Shown: positions 1 through 8,979, counted from the stretch's first letter. The stretch: DNA of 64,000 nt from Chromatiaceae bacterium (GCA_024235255.1 JACKMT010000003.1:1-64000); one strand, 5' to 3'. The notes: a model not told the origin generated them from the sequence alone. Translations and numbers: made by a program.

Positions 1-99
1 CCGCACAGCAATATGACATGGATTGAGCGCTTCCTTTCCAAACAACAGATTGCCAGGATCACCGACCTTCCGAGAAACAAACCTTGCCTGGAAGGTTCG

Positions 100-291
100 T
101 TAACCTGAAGCTTTAATCTGTAAATCAAGCTGATCAGCGAACTGCTGCTTCTCCTGATCGGTGAGGCTGTTCCACTCCTGCTTTTCTATCGACCAAAGAA
201 ACTGATCGAAGTATGAATCGACCGCTGCTCTCGTTGTCATCTGTGGATGATCGAGAACATATTGAAGGATTTCCTGTATTGCCGGTTTCAT
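100..291 (-). CDS. Small hypothetical protein, 63 aa
   Basis: I do not recognise this protein. It is short, soluble and acidic, with no signal peptide or membrane segment, and looks mostly helical (QEILQYVLDHP near the start, LTDQEKQQFADQL near the end). The start is supported by a strong AGGAGG ribosome binding site a few bases upstream of the ATG. It is followed within the window by about 100 bases with no gene. The neighbouring gene lies beyond a REP-type palindrome, so no operon partner can be named. Confidence 0.6.
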   Translation of the reverse strand: MKPAIQEILQYVLDHPQMTTRAAVDSYFDQFLWSIEKQEWNSLTDQEKQQFADQLDLQIKASG

Positions 292-853
292 AGTGCTTAC
301 CTCCTATAAGCACCATCCCTCCAGATCAGAAGTCAGACAACGGAAGATACAATCGTCCGGCGGAATTATTTTGCGACTTTTTGCCCCCCAATTGATAAAT
401 AGAGTTACGGATTATCGGGTGAAAATCGTTAAATGAGCGCAGCAGAAATAGTCAATAAAGTCTAGTAAAAGGGGTCGGTGACAAACGTTAATCACAATGA
501 TTCTCGTTTGTCACCGACCCCTTTTTCTGACCCCTTTTTCTGGGCAATCTGCCGGGAAGCATGTCATCGAACCGCCGGAGGAGCTTCGACGGAGCCTGGC
601 GAAAGCCCTCGATTTTCCGGGACAGCGCCGGGTATGCGGTGACCGTCACCTCTGCCCCGTCGGGGTGGTGCGTATGGTCAGGGTCGACTCCGCCACAGAA
701 TAGCAGCCGCGAAGTGGTGAAACACGGCATATTGCTGCAGAAATCCGCGCATAGCGCAGAGCTGAAGGGAGAGGAGTTTCCGATTGCTTTGCCCGCGCCG
801 ACGAACGAAAATGGCCTATTTAGATTCTTGCGTCTTCTTCGAGGAAGCCCTGC
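292..853. other. Gene-free stretch with one palindrome
   Basis: No convincing gene. It holds the perfect hairpin at 467-525. The long minus-strand frame covering 488-1396 is mainly the antisense shadow of the RND gene and has no ribosome binding site. The part between 540 and 700 is GC-rich and open in several frames, so a decayed coding relic cannot be excluded. Confidence 0.5.
467..525. repeat. REP-type palindrome, GGGGTCGGTGACAA family
   Basis: Two perfect 21-base inverted arms (467-487 and 505-525) surround a 17-base loop. The core GGGGTCGGTGACAA is the same motif that brackets the RAYT transposase gene at 3475-4167, in opposite orientations at 3381 and 4209. This is therefore likely a non-autonomous substrate of that transposase. 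Confidence 0.8.
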
Positions 854-3379
854 GTGCCGGCAGCCCTTGCCAAGCTCTATTATCTGGCCACCGTTGAACG
901 GCCGCTGGCCGCCATCCTGCTGGCCCTGCTGTTGCTGCTCGGTGCCGGCTGGTACGCGCAGGATTTCAAGCTGGACGCCTCGTCCGATTCCCTGGTTCTG
1001 GAAAACGACCAGGACCTGCGCTATTACCGCTCGATCCGGGCCCGCTATGGCTCCGACGATCTGCTCATGGTCACCTACCAGCCGCCGGGCGACCTGTTTG
1101 CAGACACCGCCCTGAACGATATCCGCGCCCTGCGCGATGAACTGGCGGCGCTGGAACGGGTCCGTACCGTAACCAGCCTGCTCGACGTACCACTCATCGA
1201 CAGCCCGCCCATCGGGTTCGGAGAACTGCGGGAGGATCGTACCCTGCTCAGTCCCAAGACCGACCGGGAGCTGGCACGCAAGGAGTTTCACGACAGCCCT
1301 CTCTACCGCCAGCTCTTGACCAGTCTGGATGCCAGCACCACCGCGCTGCTGGTCTATTTCAAAAGTGATCCCGACTACGCCGCCCTGCTCGACCAACGCG
1401 ATGCGATCTGGGAAAAGCGCCTGAGCGGCGAACCCGGCAACGAAGACACAGCGCGCCTAGCCGCATTGAACGAGCAGATCCGCCAGCACAACACTCGCCT
1501 GCAGAGCCAATTGCAGGCCGACATCATTGCGGTGCGCGCGATCCTCGACCGCCACCGCGACCGCGCTGGGATCCACCTGGGCGGCGTGCCCATGATCACC
1601 TCGGACATGATCGACTTCATCCGCAGCGACATCCGTGTGTTCGGCGTCGGCGTCGTTCTGTTTCTGGTTATCCTGCTGGCGGTAACTTTCAAGCAGCCGC
1701 GCTGGGTACTGGTGCCGATGCTGATCTGTATCGCCTCGGCTGTCGGCATGACCGGCCTGCTGGGGTTACTGGACTGGCGGGTGACCGTGGTCTCCTCCAA
1801 TTTCATCTCACTGATGCTGATCATCACCCTGTCCCTGGCCGTGCACCTGATCGTGCGCCATCAGGAACTGCACTCCGAGGACCCAAGCCGCGAGCAACGC
1901 TGGCTGCTGCGCGAGACCGTGCGCAGCAAGTTCGCCCCCTCGGTATTCACCACGCTGACCACCATGGTGGCCTTCGCCTCTTTCATCGTCAGCGGTATCC
2001 GTCCAGTGATGGACTTCGGCTGGATGATGGTGGTGGGCATGGCCATGGCCTTCGTGCTGGCCTTCATACTGTTCCCAGCGACCCTGGCCTTCCTGCGCGC
2101 CGGCCGGCCGGTACTGCGCCACCACGATGCCACCGCCGTATTGACCCGTGCCCTGGCCGGGCTGATCGAACGCTTTCACCGACCGACCCTGTGGCTTTAC
2201 CTGATCGTCGTCGCCATCAGCCTGGTGGGGGTCAGCCGCCTGACCGTGGAAAACCGCTTCATCGACTATTTCAAATCGTCGACCGAGATCCACCAGGGCA
2301 TGGTGCTCATCGACCGCCAGATGGGTGGTACCACACCGCTGGACGTGGTGCTGGAGCCCAGCAGCATCTTCCGGGAGATGATGCAGCCGGCCGCCGAGGA
2401 TCCGCAGAATACCGCCTACCCACAAGGCGATGCCGACCAGGCGCCGCTGCTGGACCCGATCGACCCAGAGGCAGAGAACGGAGGTATCAGCGGCGGCAGT
2501 TACTGGTTCGACATGTTTCAGCTGGAGGAGGTGGAGCGTATCCACGCCTACCTGGAGTCCCTGCCCGAGACCGGCAAGGTCCTGTCCCTGGCGTCCACCA
2601 TGGCGCTCATGAACAGCCTCAACAACGACCGGGCGCTGGACAACCTCACCCTGGCGGTGATGCACAAACGCCTGCCTGCGGACATCAAGACCCGGCTGTT
2701 CGACCCTTACATGTCCGAAGACGGCAACCAGGTGCGCTTTGCCATCCGTATCATCGATTCAGACCGGAACCTGCAGCGCGACGCATTACTGAAGAAGATA
2801 CGCAACGACCTGGTTGAAAAACTGGGACTGGAACCAGAGCAGGTGCATCTGTCGGGTATGCTGGTCCTTTACAACAACGTGCTGCAAAGCCTGTTCCGCT
2901 CGCAGATCCTCACCCTGAGCGTGGTGTTCCTGGGGATCGGCCTGATGTTCCTGCTGCTGTTCCGCTCCTTCAAGATCGCCTTCATCGGCATGCTGCCCAC
3001 GATCACCGCGGCAGCCATGATTCTGGGCCTGATGGGTTGGCTGGGCATACCGTTGGACATCATGACCATCACCATCGCCGCCATCACCATCGGGATCGGC
3101 GTGGACGACACCATCCATTATATCCACCGCTTCCGTGAAGAGCTGGCCACGGACGGCGATTATTGGGCGGCGGTAAACCGCAGTCATGCCAGCGTCGGCC
3201 GTGCGCTCTACTACACGTCCATCACCATCACCCTGGGATTCTCTATCCTGACTTTGTCCAACTTCATTCCCAGCATCTACTTCGGCATGCTCACCGGCAT
3301 CGCCATGGTGGTGGCGCTCCTTGCCAATCTGACCCTGCTGCCGGTGCTGCTGGTGAAGATCAGGCCGGATGCGGATTAA
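854..3379 (+). CDS. RND/MMPL superfamily exporter
   Basis: Large inner-membrane exporter of the RND/MMPL type (841 aa), probably driven by proton flux; substrate unknown, lipid or hydrophobic compounds being usual for the class. The protein has the duplicated architecture: one N-terminal helix (about residues 17-35), a periplasmic loop, a five- to six-helix block, a second N-type helix near 440-460, another periplasmic loop, and a C-terminal block carrying the conserved stretch GIGVDDTIHYIHR. The GTG start at 854 is preceded by GAGGA at suitable spacing. No membrane fusion protein or outer-membrane channel gene is adjacent, which fits the stand-alone predicted exporters rather than a tripartite multidrug pump. 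Confidence 0.85.
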   Translation: MPAALAKLYYLATVERPLAAILLALLLLLGAGWYAQDFKLDASSDSLVLENDQDLRYYRSIRARYGSDDLLMVTYQPPGDLFADTALNDIRALRDELAALERVRTVTSLLDVPLIDSPPIGFGELREDRTLLSPKTDRELARKEFHDSPLYRQLLTSLDASTTALLVYFKSDPDYAALLDQRDAIWEKRLSGEPGNEDTARLAALNEQIRQHNTRLQSQLQADIIAVRAILDRHRDRAGIHLGGVPMITSDMIDFIRSDIRVFGVGVVLFLVILLAVTFKQPRWVLVPMLICIASAVGMTGLLGLLDWRVTVVSSNFISLMLIITLSLAVHLIVRHQELHSEDPSREQRWLLRETVRSKFAPSVFTTLTTMVAFASFIVSGIRPVMDFGWMMVVGMAMAFVLAFILFPATLAFLRAGRPVLRHHDATAVLTRALAGLIERFHRPTLWLYLIVVAISLVGVSRLTVENRFIDYFKSSTEIHQGMVLIDRQMGGTTPLDVVLEPSSIFREMMQPAAEDPQNTAYPQGDADQAPLLDPIDPEAENGGISGGSYWFDMFQLEEVERIHAYLESLPETGKVLSLASTMALMNSLNNDRALDNLTLAVMHKRLPADIKTRLFDPYMSEDGNQVRFAIRIIDSDRNLQRDALLKKIRNDLVEKLGLEPEQVHLSGMLVLYNNVLQSLFRSQILTLSVVFLGIGLMFLLLFRSFKIAFIGMLPTITAAAMILGLMGWLGIPLDIMTITIAAITIGIGVDDTIHYIHRFREELATDGDYWAAVNRSHASVGRALYYTSITITLGFSILTLSNFIPSIYFGMLTGIAMVVALLANLTLLPVLLVKIRPDAD

Positions 3380-3380
3380 T

Positions 3381-4209
3381 GGGGTCGGTGACAAGTGATT
3401 AACATTATCAAAATTGTTGCTTCTTTTGATATCTGATAGTCTCTGGGTTGTTTCACTATTCGCAAGGGACTGCGATGCCAAGAAAACCACGCATGTATAT
3501 GGCAGGTGTGCCGGCGCACATCGTGCAAAGAGGGAATAACCGGGATGCCTGTTTCTTCAAAGATGAAGATTATCGGATTTACAAAGGGTGGCTGAGCGAT
3601 GCCTGTAGGCGCTATGGCGTTGAGTTGTATGCTTATGTGCTGATGACCAATCACGTTCACCTGCTGCTGGCGCCTGAGAGAAAGGAGGGTATATCGCTGG
3701 TCATTCAGTCGGTGGGTAGGCGTTACGTGCAATATGTGAACAAGACTTATCGACGAACCGGCACGCTATGGGAGAGTCGGCATAAGTCCAGTCTTGTCCA
3801 GGCCGAGGAATATCTTCTGACCTGTTATCGCTATATCGAGCTAAATCCAGTCAGGGCTGGAATGGTGAAACATCCTGCCGACTATCCTTGGTCCAGTTAC
3901 CGTTACCACGCCTATGGGGAGCCGGACAGTTTGGTATCTTCTCACCCCTTGTACCTCTCCTTGGGCAGTGGTGAAGATCGTCTGCACGCTTACAGGGAGC
4001 TTTTCCGCGGCGGCATGGATCCTGCCCTGATTCAGTCTATTCGCAACGCGGCATATTTCTCCATGCCTTTGGGTAATGATCGATATCGGCAACAGATAGA
4101 AAAGGCTTTGGGTCGAAAGATCGGATTCGATGCGCGTGGTCGACCGAAGCGTTTGGAGGAGAGGTAAGGGGTAAATAATGGATAATGAGCATCATTTGTC
4201 ACCGACCCC
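3381..4209 (+). mobile_element. RAYT unit with inverted REP ends
   Basis: The transposase gene 3475-4167 is framed by inverted copies of a 19-base motif beginning GGGGTCGGTGACAA, at 3381-3399 and 4191-4209 (one mismatch). The same motif makes the isolated palindrome at 467-525. The left end begins one base after the stop codon of the RND gene. The whole unit resembles IS200/IS605-like REP elements in which the RAYT recognises its own flanking REP. Confidence 0.75.
3475..4167 (+). CDS. REP-associated tyrosine transposase (RAYT, Y1_Tnp)
   Basis: Single-strand DNA transposase of the RAYT/TnpA_REP group (230 aa). The start MPRKPRMYMAG, the metal-binding motif TNHVHLLL near residue 65 (HUH signature) and the block YLLTCYRYIELNPVRAGMV are all diagnostic. 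It appears intact. The Met at 3475 is preferred over the upstream one at 3448 because it gives the canonical family N-terminus. Flanking inverted REP motifs are its expected substrates. Fragments of other RAYT genes occur at 5433-5513 and 30461-30600. Confidence 0.92.
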   Translation: MPRKPRMYMAGVPAHIVQRGNNRDACFFKDEDYRIYKGWLSDACRRYGVELYAYVLMTNHVHLLLAPERKEGISLVIQSVGRRYVQYVNKTYRRTGTLWESRHKSSLVQAEEYLLTCYRYIELNPVRAGMVKHPADYPWSSYRYHAYGEPDSLVSSHPLYLSLGSGEDRLHAYRELFRGGMDPALIQSIRNAAYFSMPLGNDRYRQQIEKALGRKIGFDARGRPKRLEER

Positions 4210-4251
4210 TTTTCCGGGGATATAGCGATGAGGATTTTAGGGGGAAACAAT

Positions 4252-5100
4252 ATGAGTCAGGGTGTCGCCGGAATCTATTCAGAAATCTATACTCGTCTGG
4301 CGTCGAACAAAACGCTGTTTCCGGCGCTGCCGGAGACAACTATTCGGATCAGGCAGACATTCAACGAGCCGGGTTGCACCATCGCCTCGGCGGCCAAGCT
4401 GCTTAATACCGATCCGGGTCTCTCCGCCTTTATTCTGCGCATCGCCAACAGTGTTCGTTTCATGTCGCTGTTCCCGCCCAAAGATCTGGAGAGCGCGCTA
4501 CGTCGCATAGGCCTGACCAACACGATGGAGCTGGCAACCACTTTTGCCGTCAAGGCTGCTTTTGCCACCTCCTCCATGGCGCTCAAGGAGTTGATGCTGG
4601 ACAGCTACCGACAGGCGACCAAGGTCGCCGTGATCAGCTATTTTCTCACCGCTAAAGTATCCAAACTGAATCCGAGCAAGGCGATGCTGGCCGGACTACT
4701 GCAGGATATCGGCTTGCCCTTAATCCTATTGCAGCTCTCCGAGCGGCCGGAAATCTTCAACGACAGAAAACGCAGAATCCAAGCGGTGGATCATCTGGCG
4801 CCGATGGTTGGCGCGTTGATCCTGAACCACTGGGGCTTCAGTAAAGAACTTATTGAGGTGGTACGCAGTCGCAAACAGTGGATGCGGGACAGTGGCGACA
4901 AGGCAGACCTCGGTGATCTGTTACAGATTGCCCGTATCCACGCATTGATCGGGCGAGAAGAGTTTTTCGACTGCCCGGCGCTGATTGATCTGCCGGCCTA
5001 TTCCAAACTGCCTTGTGGAAAGCTGGCACCCAATCAGAGCCTGGAGATACTGGAAGAGGCCAAGGATGAACTGGCCGAGTTGCAGTTGATGTTTGGCTAG
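4252..5100 (+). CDS. HDOD domain protein
   Basis: Stand-alone HDOD (HD-related output) domain protein of 282 aa. Typical features are FPALPETTIRIRQ near the start, LNTDPGLSAFILRIANS, and LLQDIGLPLILL in the position of the degenerate HD helix. HDOD proteins are linked to signalling and stress or motility control, but no enzymatic activity is established for most. The start at 4252 is chosen because GGGGGA lies just upstream; a Met at 4228 is possible. The gene directly follows the RAYT unit and its upstream region may have been altered by that insertion. Confidence 0.85.
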   Translation: MSQGVAGIYSEIYTRLASNKTLFPALPETTIRIRQTFNEPGCTIASAAKLLNTDPGLSAFILRIANSVRFMSLFPPKDLESALRRIGLTNTMELATTFAVKAAFATSSMALKELMLDSYRQATKVAVISYFLTAKVSKLNPSKAMLAGLLQDIGLPLILLQLSERPEIFNDRKRRIQAVDHLAPMVGALILNHWGFSKELIEVVRSRKQWMRDSGDKADLGDLLQIARIHALIGREEFFDCPALIDLPAYSKLPCGKLAPNQSLEILEEAKDELAELQLMFG

Positions 5101-5181
5101 CAAGCATAACGGGCAACCCGATCTCTCTGTGTCACAGCGGTGGAATAACAGGGACAGACGACGGTTAAGCTGATCAGTAAT

Positions 5182-5388
5182 TCATTTCACCACTTTCAAC
5201 TTTGGTACTACCTGCTGATCCAACAAATCGATCGTCTGCCTGAACCGCTCATTCTTCACAAAAGCAGCATATGCCCGCTCGGTTGTCTTTACCGATGAAT
5301 GACCGAGCAAGTGCTGAACATCAGTAATTGCGGCACCTCGATTAAACAACCGCGTTGCAATGTCTTTCTCAGATTGCGGGATGAAATA
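5182..5388 (-). pseudogene. Tyrosine recombinase C-terminal remnant
   Basis: The minus strand encodes only the last ~65 residues of a phage-type integrase: DIATRLFNRGAA, then DVQHLLGHSSVKTTERAYA, which contains the LLGH..ITT.Y signature with the catalytic His and Tyr, then a normal C-terminus ending in KLKVVK and a stop. Upstream an in-frame stop is met at once and no N-terminal half exists. It is the scar of a lost integrated element. Confidence 0.75.
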
Positions 5389-5432
5389 TCAGAAAAAAGT
5401 AAAAGGTGACGGAGCGACTATTTTTTATACAA

Positions 5433-5513
5433 TCAATCACCCGATGTCTTGCGTGGCCTTCCCCTCGCCATCTGACCGAACGAGATGGCATATAAAAACC
5501 CCTCTTCCCATGT
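5433..5513 (-). pseudogene. Possible RAYT C-terminal remnant
   Basis: A short minus-strand frame ends with MARGRPRKTSGD. RGRP-type basic tails are common at RAYT C-termini. It is followed on the same strand by a half-palindrome (around 5395-5420, AAAAGGTGACGGAG) that matches the intact palindrome at 6132-6180. The tail plus its REP suggests a second, decayed RAYT lineage. The protein fragment alone is too short for certainty. Confidence 0.35.
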
Positions 5514-5519
5514 CTCAGC

Positions 5520-6020
5520 TTATCCACCTTGAACGAGATCTACTACGTGGGGCAATTGTAGTATGAGCATGACGATGAGCCCGAAGACCAAAGCCAAGGT
5601 CGCCCAGACAATGACGTTTAGGAATGAACTGCGCTGACGGGTCGCCGATGCCATAGCAAGCGCCAGGTCTTGGATTTTAACCAGCCCAAGAAAGCGCGAG
5701 CCACGGTATACTGCCAATCGGCGACAGCCATTAGAGCGCATCTTAAGCACAGCTGTATGGCAGGCAGAATCTGCCTCGATAGAGACCAGCTGTCGGGTGC
5801 ATACCTCACCAACACGTAGCTCTGCAGGGTCGCGACCGGCGTTGATCACGCGCTTCATCAGGTCCCCCTCAGTGAAAATTCCTACCACTTCACCACCGTG
5901 GGTAACGATCGCGGAAGCCACCTGGTGCTCGCACATCTGCTGCACGACTTTGATGACCGGAGTCTCCTCTTCGAGCATGGGTAGATTCTCACGGACGTAT
6001 TCGCCAACCAGACAGGTCAT
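5520..6020 (-). CDS. Tandem CBS-domain protein with C-terminal membrane anchor
   Basis: About 166 aa. Two CBS domains (roughly residues 5-60 and 70-125, with AIVTHGGEVVGIFTEGDL and RLAVYRGSRFLGLVKIQDL) are followed by a single transmembrane helix near the C-terminus (FLNVIVWATLALVFGLIVMLIL). CBS pairs bind adenosine nucleotides; the anchor would place the sensor on the inner membrane face. The start at 6020 has AAGGA upstream; in-frame Met codons at 6050 and 6077 would add 10-19 residues. No partner enzyme or transporter is adjacent, so the regulated target is unknown. Confidence 0.75.
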   Translation of the reverse strand: MTCLVGEYVRENLPMLEEETPVIKVVQQMCEHQVASAIVTHGGEVVGIFTEGDLMKRVINAGRDPAELRVGEVCTRQLVSIEADSACHTAVLKMRSNGCRRLAVYRGSRFLGLVKIQDLALAMASATRQRSSFLNVIVWATLALVFGLIVMLILQLPHVVDLVQGG

Positions 6021-6131
6021 CTCGATTTCCTTGCTGCGAAATATCGGCATGGTACTCGCGCGCCCGGACCGAGACAAACCCCCAAGCGAAAAAAGTAACC
6101 GGGGGACTTAATTTTGTGCGATTAAAGTACA

Positions 6132-6180
6132 GAAAAAGGTGATGGAGGGAATACAATTAATTCCCTCCGTCACCTTTTTC
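6132..6180. repeat. REP-type palindrome, AAAAAGGTGACGGAGGG family
   Basis: Two 21-base arms with one mismatch, 6132-6152 and 6160-6180, and a 7-base loop. A half copy lies at about 5395-5420 beside the RAYT-like C-terminal tail. The palindrome sits between the convergently read CBS and CDF genes' flanks, in an otherwise gene-free 300 bases. Confidence 0.75.
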
Positions 6181-6325
6181 GCAGCAGGATAGGTCACGGT
6201 TGGTGATCTCATCTAACGGAATATTATCGAAGTAATCCTTGAATCGATTCGTTGCGGTTACCAGGGAGCTGTAAGCACCTGACTCCTTGCTCGTGCTCAG
6301 CAGATCCATGTGTTCCGCGAAGCCG

Positions 6326-7216
6326 TCACCGCAGCCTAAGGATTCGGATGGATCCTATCAAGACCATCACCCCGATCCCGAAGCCGATGACCCAGTCTGG
6401 CCAGGGACTGTTCATCCAACCCACCAGCACGCCCGCAACGATCACGCCAAGATTCGCCAGTACATCGTTCGCGGAAAAGATGTAGCTGGCCCGCATATGG
6501 ACACCGCCGTCGCGATGCCTTGATAGGAGTGCCAGGCAGGCAATGTTGGCCGCGAGTGCCAGCAACGATATTCCGATCATCGCGATGCCCTCGGGCGTGC
6601 TGCCCGTGATGATCCGCCGGCCTGTTTCGGTAAGCACTCCTAGCGCGAGGGCCAGTTGCAACAGACCTGACAAGTGCGCCGCCGTCCGCTTGTGAACAGC
6701 TGTCCGCCCTACCGCATAAAGTGCGACACCATACACCCCCGCATCGGCAAGCATGTCTGCTGCATCGGATAACAGTCCGGCGGAATTTGCCCACCAGCCT
6801 GCGAATATCTCGATGACAGACATCGCCGCGTTGATGGCCAGCAGAATCCAGAGCACTTTAGCCTCGGCATCGCTATCCGGTGCGGCTAAGGGTGTCTGCC
6901 CTGCGCTGAGTACATTTGATTCCTGCAATGCTGTTCCGTACCCCAAGGGTTCCAGTAGCGCCACGAGGGCTGCTGGATCTCCTGTGTGATCCACAACGAG
7001 GCTGCGACCGGGCAGATCAAAAACCATCGCCGCGACTGGCGCTGCGGCGAGTCGCATCCGGATTATTTGCTCTTCGGAAGGACAATCCATTCCCGGAATG
7101 CGGAATACAGATCGGACCAGGGCTCCCTTAAGTTGCCTCATCCGGTCGCCGGGCAATGCGTACTCTTCGGCAGGCTCGACTGTGCAAGAGCACGGATGCA
7201 TCTGTTTGTCGCTCAT
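6326..7216 (-). CDS. HMA-CDF cation efflux protein
   Basis: Cation diffusion facilitator of 296 aa with an N-terminal heavy-metal-associated-like domain. The N-terminus has a Cys/His-rich tail (HPCSC) and a ferredoxin-like fold around RIPGMDCPSEEQ (one Cys of the usual GMxCxxC). Residues ~95-290 carry six membrane helices with the CDF motif SAGLLSDAADMLADAG in TM2 and a matching polar pair ANDVLANLG in TM5. Likely exports Zn, Co or Cd. The start at 7216 shares an ATGA overlap with the stop of the upstream MFS remnant, so the two were co-translated. It lacks the long cytoplasmic C-terminal domain of many CDFs. Confidence 0.8.
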   Translation of the reverse strand: MSDKQMHPCSCTVEPAEEYALPGDRMRQLKGALVRSVFRIPGMDCPSEEQIIRMRLAAAPVAAMVFDLPGRSLVVDHTGDPAALVALLEPLGYGTALQESNVLSAGQTPLAAPDSDAEAKVLWILLAINAAMSVIEIFAGWWANSAGLLSDAADMLADAGVYGVALYAVGRTAVHKRTAAHLSGLLQLALALGVLTETGRRIITGSTPEGIAMIGISLLALAANIACLALLSRHRDGGVHMRASYIFSANDVLANLGVIVAGVLVGWMNSPWPDWVIGFGIGVMVLIGSIRILRLR

Positions 7217-7704
7217 TGGATATTCACCTGACGCCAAAGACCAATCCCTGCCAGTGCGACCATGCTGAACAGGGCGCCGGCTGTAAAAGTGAATTGCCGC
7301 CCCAGGCTATCCCAAAGGAGCCCCGCAAGCATACTGGCAAGATTGAAGCAGCCGTACGCCGTTGCCCGCAGGTCAGCCGGTGCGGTACTTGCGATCATTG
7401 CCGCGAGCAACCCAATGGTAGGCGTGCTCACGCCCAGTCCGGTAAACATGAAAACCGGCAACAGGCTATGAATCAGCTCCGAGGAGACATCCATCAACAG
7501 GCTGGCGAAGCCCAGTGCCCAGATGGCCCGGGGTATGGGACGACGTCGCTCAGTCACTCGGCGGAATGCACCAATTGGCGGTTGATGTGGACCATTCTTG
7601 GACCGACCTCTTTGGGTTCCATGCAGAAACTGCCCTGAAATTTCTGAGACTTCGATCGTCACTCCTTCAGCACTGGATTTGACAATGCGTTTCAAGTCGC
7701 GCAA
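7213..7704 (-). pseudogene. MFS transporter with large internal deletion
   Basis: The frame of 163 codons joins an MFS N-terminus (IPRAIWALGFASLLMDVSSELIHSLLPVF, TM1-2, from about 7536) directly to an MFS C-terminal part (TAPADLRATAYGCFNLASMLAGLLWD, TM10-12). About 250 residues between them are missing compared with the usual ~400, yet the frame is kept. The first ~55 codons do not look like MFS sequence. A functional transporter is unlikely. The stop overlaps the CDF start by ATGA, so this remnant may survive as a translational leader. Confidence 0.75.
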
Positions 7705-7842
7705 CCGCCGATGCCCTCTTTGCCTAGGTCATATCAAAAGCGATACCCGGAGGCGGCAGGTGACCGGATTCGGGTTGTCACCGGACCAATCTGCCCTCCC
7801 ACTTGTTGCTTTGCAATTGAAATTAGCCTGCTTCAGAAAAAG

Positions 7843-8700
7843 TCATAGCCTTTCGACCTGTACCTTGACCTGCATCTTGGGTTTGGGTTTTAACGGGCCG
7901 ATAAAGGAACCCGATATGGGCGGGATCGCCTCGGGGTGACGGTGCACGGCAACGGCGATATGGTCCTCGCCGACCAACTGGCCGCTGGTGGAATCAAAGC
8001 CCTGCCAACCGGCGCCAGGCAGATAGACCTCGGCCCAGGCATGCGTGGTTGCCACGTCCTCGACCGCGGCGCTGGACACCAGGTATCCGCTGACAAAGCG
8101 GCTGGCCAGGCCGAAATGCCGGCAGGCCTCGATAAACAGCGTTGCCAGGTCGCGGCAGGAGCCCGTGCCGCTGGACAGGGTGTGTTCCGGTGACTGCACT
8201 CCCGGTTCATTGCGCACCCTATATTCGATGTCGTCGACGATGGTCTGATTGAGTTTGTTGAAAAAGGTCATGGTCTCGATTCGCTGATCTACCTGCCATA
8301 GTCTGTCCAGCCATGCGCTGACGATTTCCGGTTTTTCCGGAAAGACCGCTGTCTGGTAAGGCACCAGGTCGGTTTGTTCCATCGGGTCGTAGGCGAAGGG
8401 GAATTGCCGAACCCCATCCGCCAGTTCCACGGTGGCGATATTCGACTGGTAATGTTCGACCACGACGATACTGACGATTTCCAGTTTATCCGCGGATTCG
8501 CTGAAGTCGACGATGGCGACCGAATTGCCATATACGTCGCGCTGCCAGTGGATTCTGTAAGCCGGCGTGATATGCAGTTCCGAGGCCTCAATGCGAATGT
8601 CATGCCCCTCACGCGGCCGCACGTGGAGTTTGTGTCCCAGAAAGCGAACTGGCTCTGGATACTGGTAGGTTGTCGTATGCGTGATCTTGATACGCTGCAT
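7843..8700 (-). CDS. Transglutaminase-like cysteine peptidase domain protein
   Basis: Cytoplasmic transglutaminase-family protein of 285 aa with the bacterial N-terminal beta domain (residues 1-90, ITHTTTYQYPEPVRFLGHKLHVRPRE) and a catalytic domain. The triad is visible: Cys182 in GSCRDLA, His220 in THAWAEVYLP and Asp236 in GFDSTSG. Members act as peptidases or amidases; the substrate is not known. The gene is divergent from a DUF2126 protein, its common fusion partner in other bacteria. A MITE-like element begins two to four bases upstream of the start codon, so the native leader has been displaced. Confidence 0.9.
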   Translation of the reverse strand: MQRIKITHTTTYQYPEPVRFLGHKLHVRPREGHDIRIEASELHITPAYRIHWQRDVYGNSVAIVDFSESADKLEIVSIVVVEHYQSNIATVELADGVRQFPFAYDPMEQTDLVPYQTAVFPEKPEIVSAWLDRLWQVDQRIETMTFFNKLNQTIVDDIEYRVRNEPGVQSPEHTLSSGTGSCRDLATLFIEACRHFGLASRFVSGYLVSSAAVEDVATTHAWAEVYLPGAGWQGFDSTSGQLVGEDHIAVAVHRHPEAIPPISGSFIGPLKPKPKMQVKVQVERL

Positions 8701-8701
8701 T

Positions 8702-8979
8702 TTAGAACCTATATCATAATCCCGCACGGCCGCGACCGTGGCGATTTTGGTTCATGGCGTGACGCAGTGAGCGTGGTGTAGCCAATGCTACATGAGCGAG
8801 CCGCAACAAAGCCAGGAGCCAAAATCGCCCGGTCCCCAAGGGGTTGTGCCCGAAATGCATGCCAGCGGTGTTGCACCTCTTGCCCGTACAGCAAGTACTG
8901 TGCTGCGCGGTGCGCCTTGCTGGCATGCATTTCGGACTGCAACGCGGCCCGCGGGGGATTATGAGATAGGTTCTTATTT
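8702..8979. mobile_element. MITE-like element with terminal inverted repeats
   Basis: Terminal inverted repeats of 20 bases (8704-8723 and 8955-8974, 19 of 20 matching; core AGAACCTAT) enclose about 270 bases with no gene. Inside are two strong hairpins: 8740-8829 (19-base arms, two mismatches, with a small inner stem) and 8850-8935 (perfect 17-base arms). The octamer CGCTGCAT occurs on both sides at 8693-8700 and 8980-8987, a candidate target duplication. The right ~60 bases are homologous to 57291-57349, next to an IS5-type transposase relic, pointing to the parent element. Confidence 0.75.

Noticed and set aside
488..1396. 302-codon minus-strand frame
   Set aside because: Antisense to the exporter over most of its length and runs into the REP palindrome; Gln/Gly-rich without a domain.
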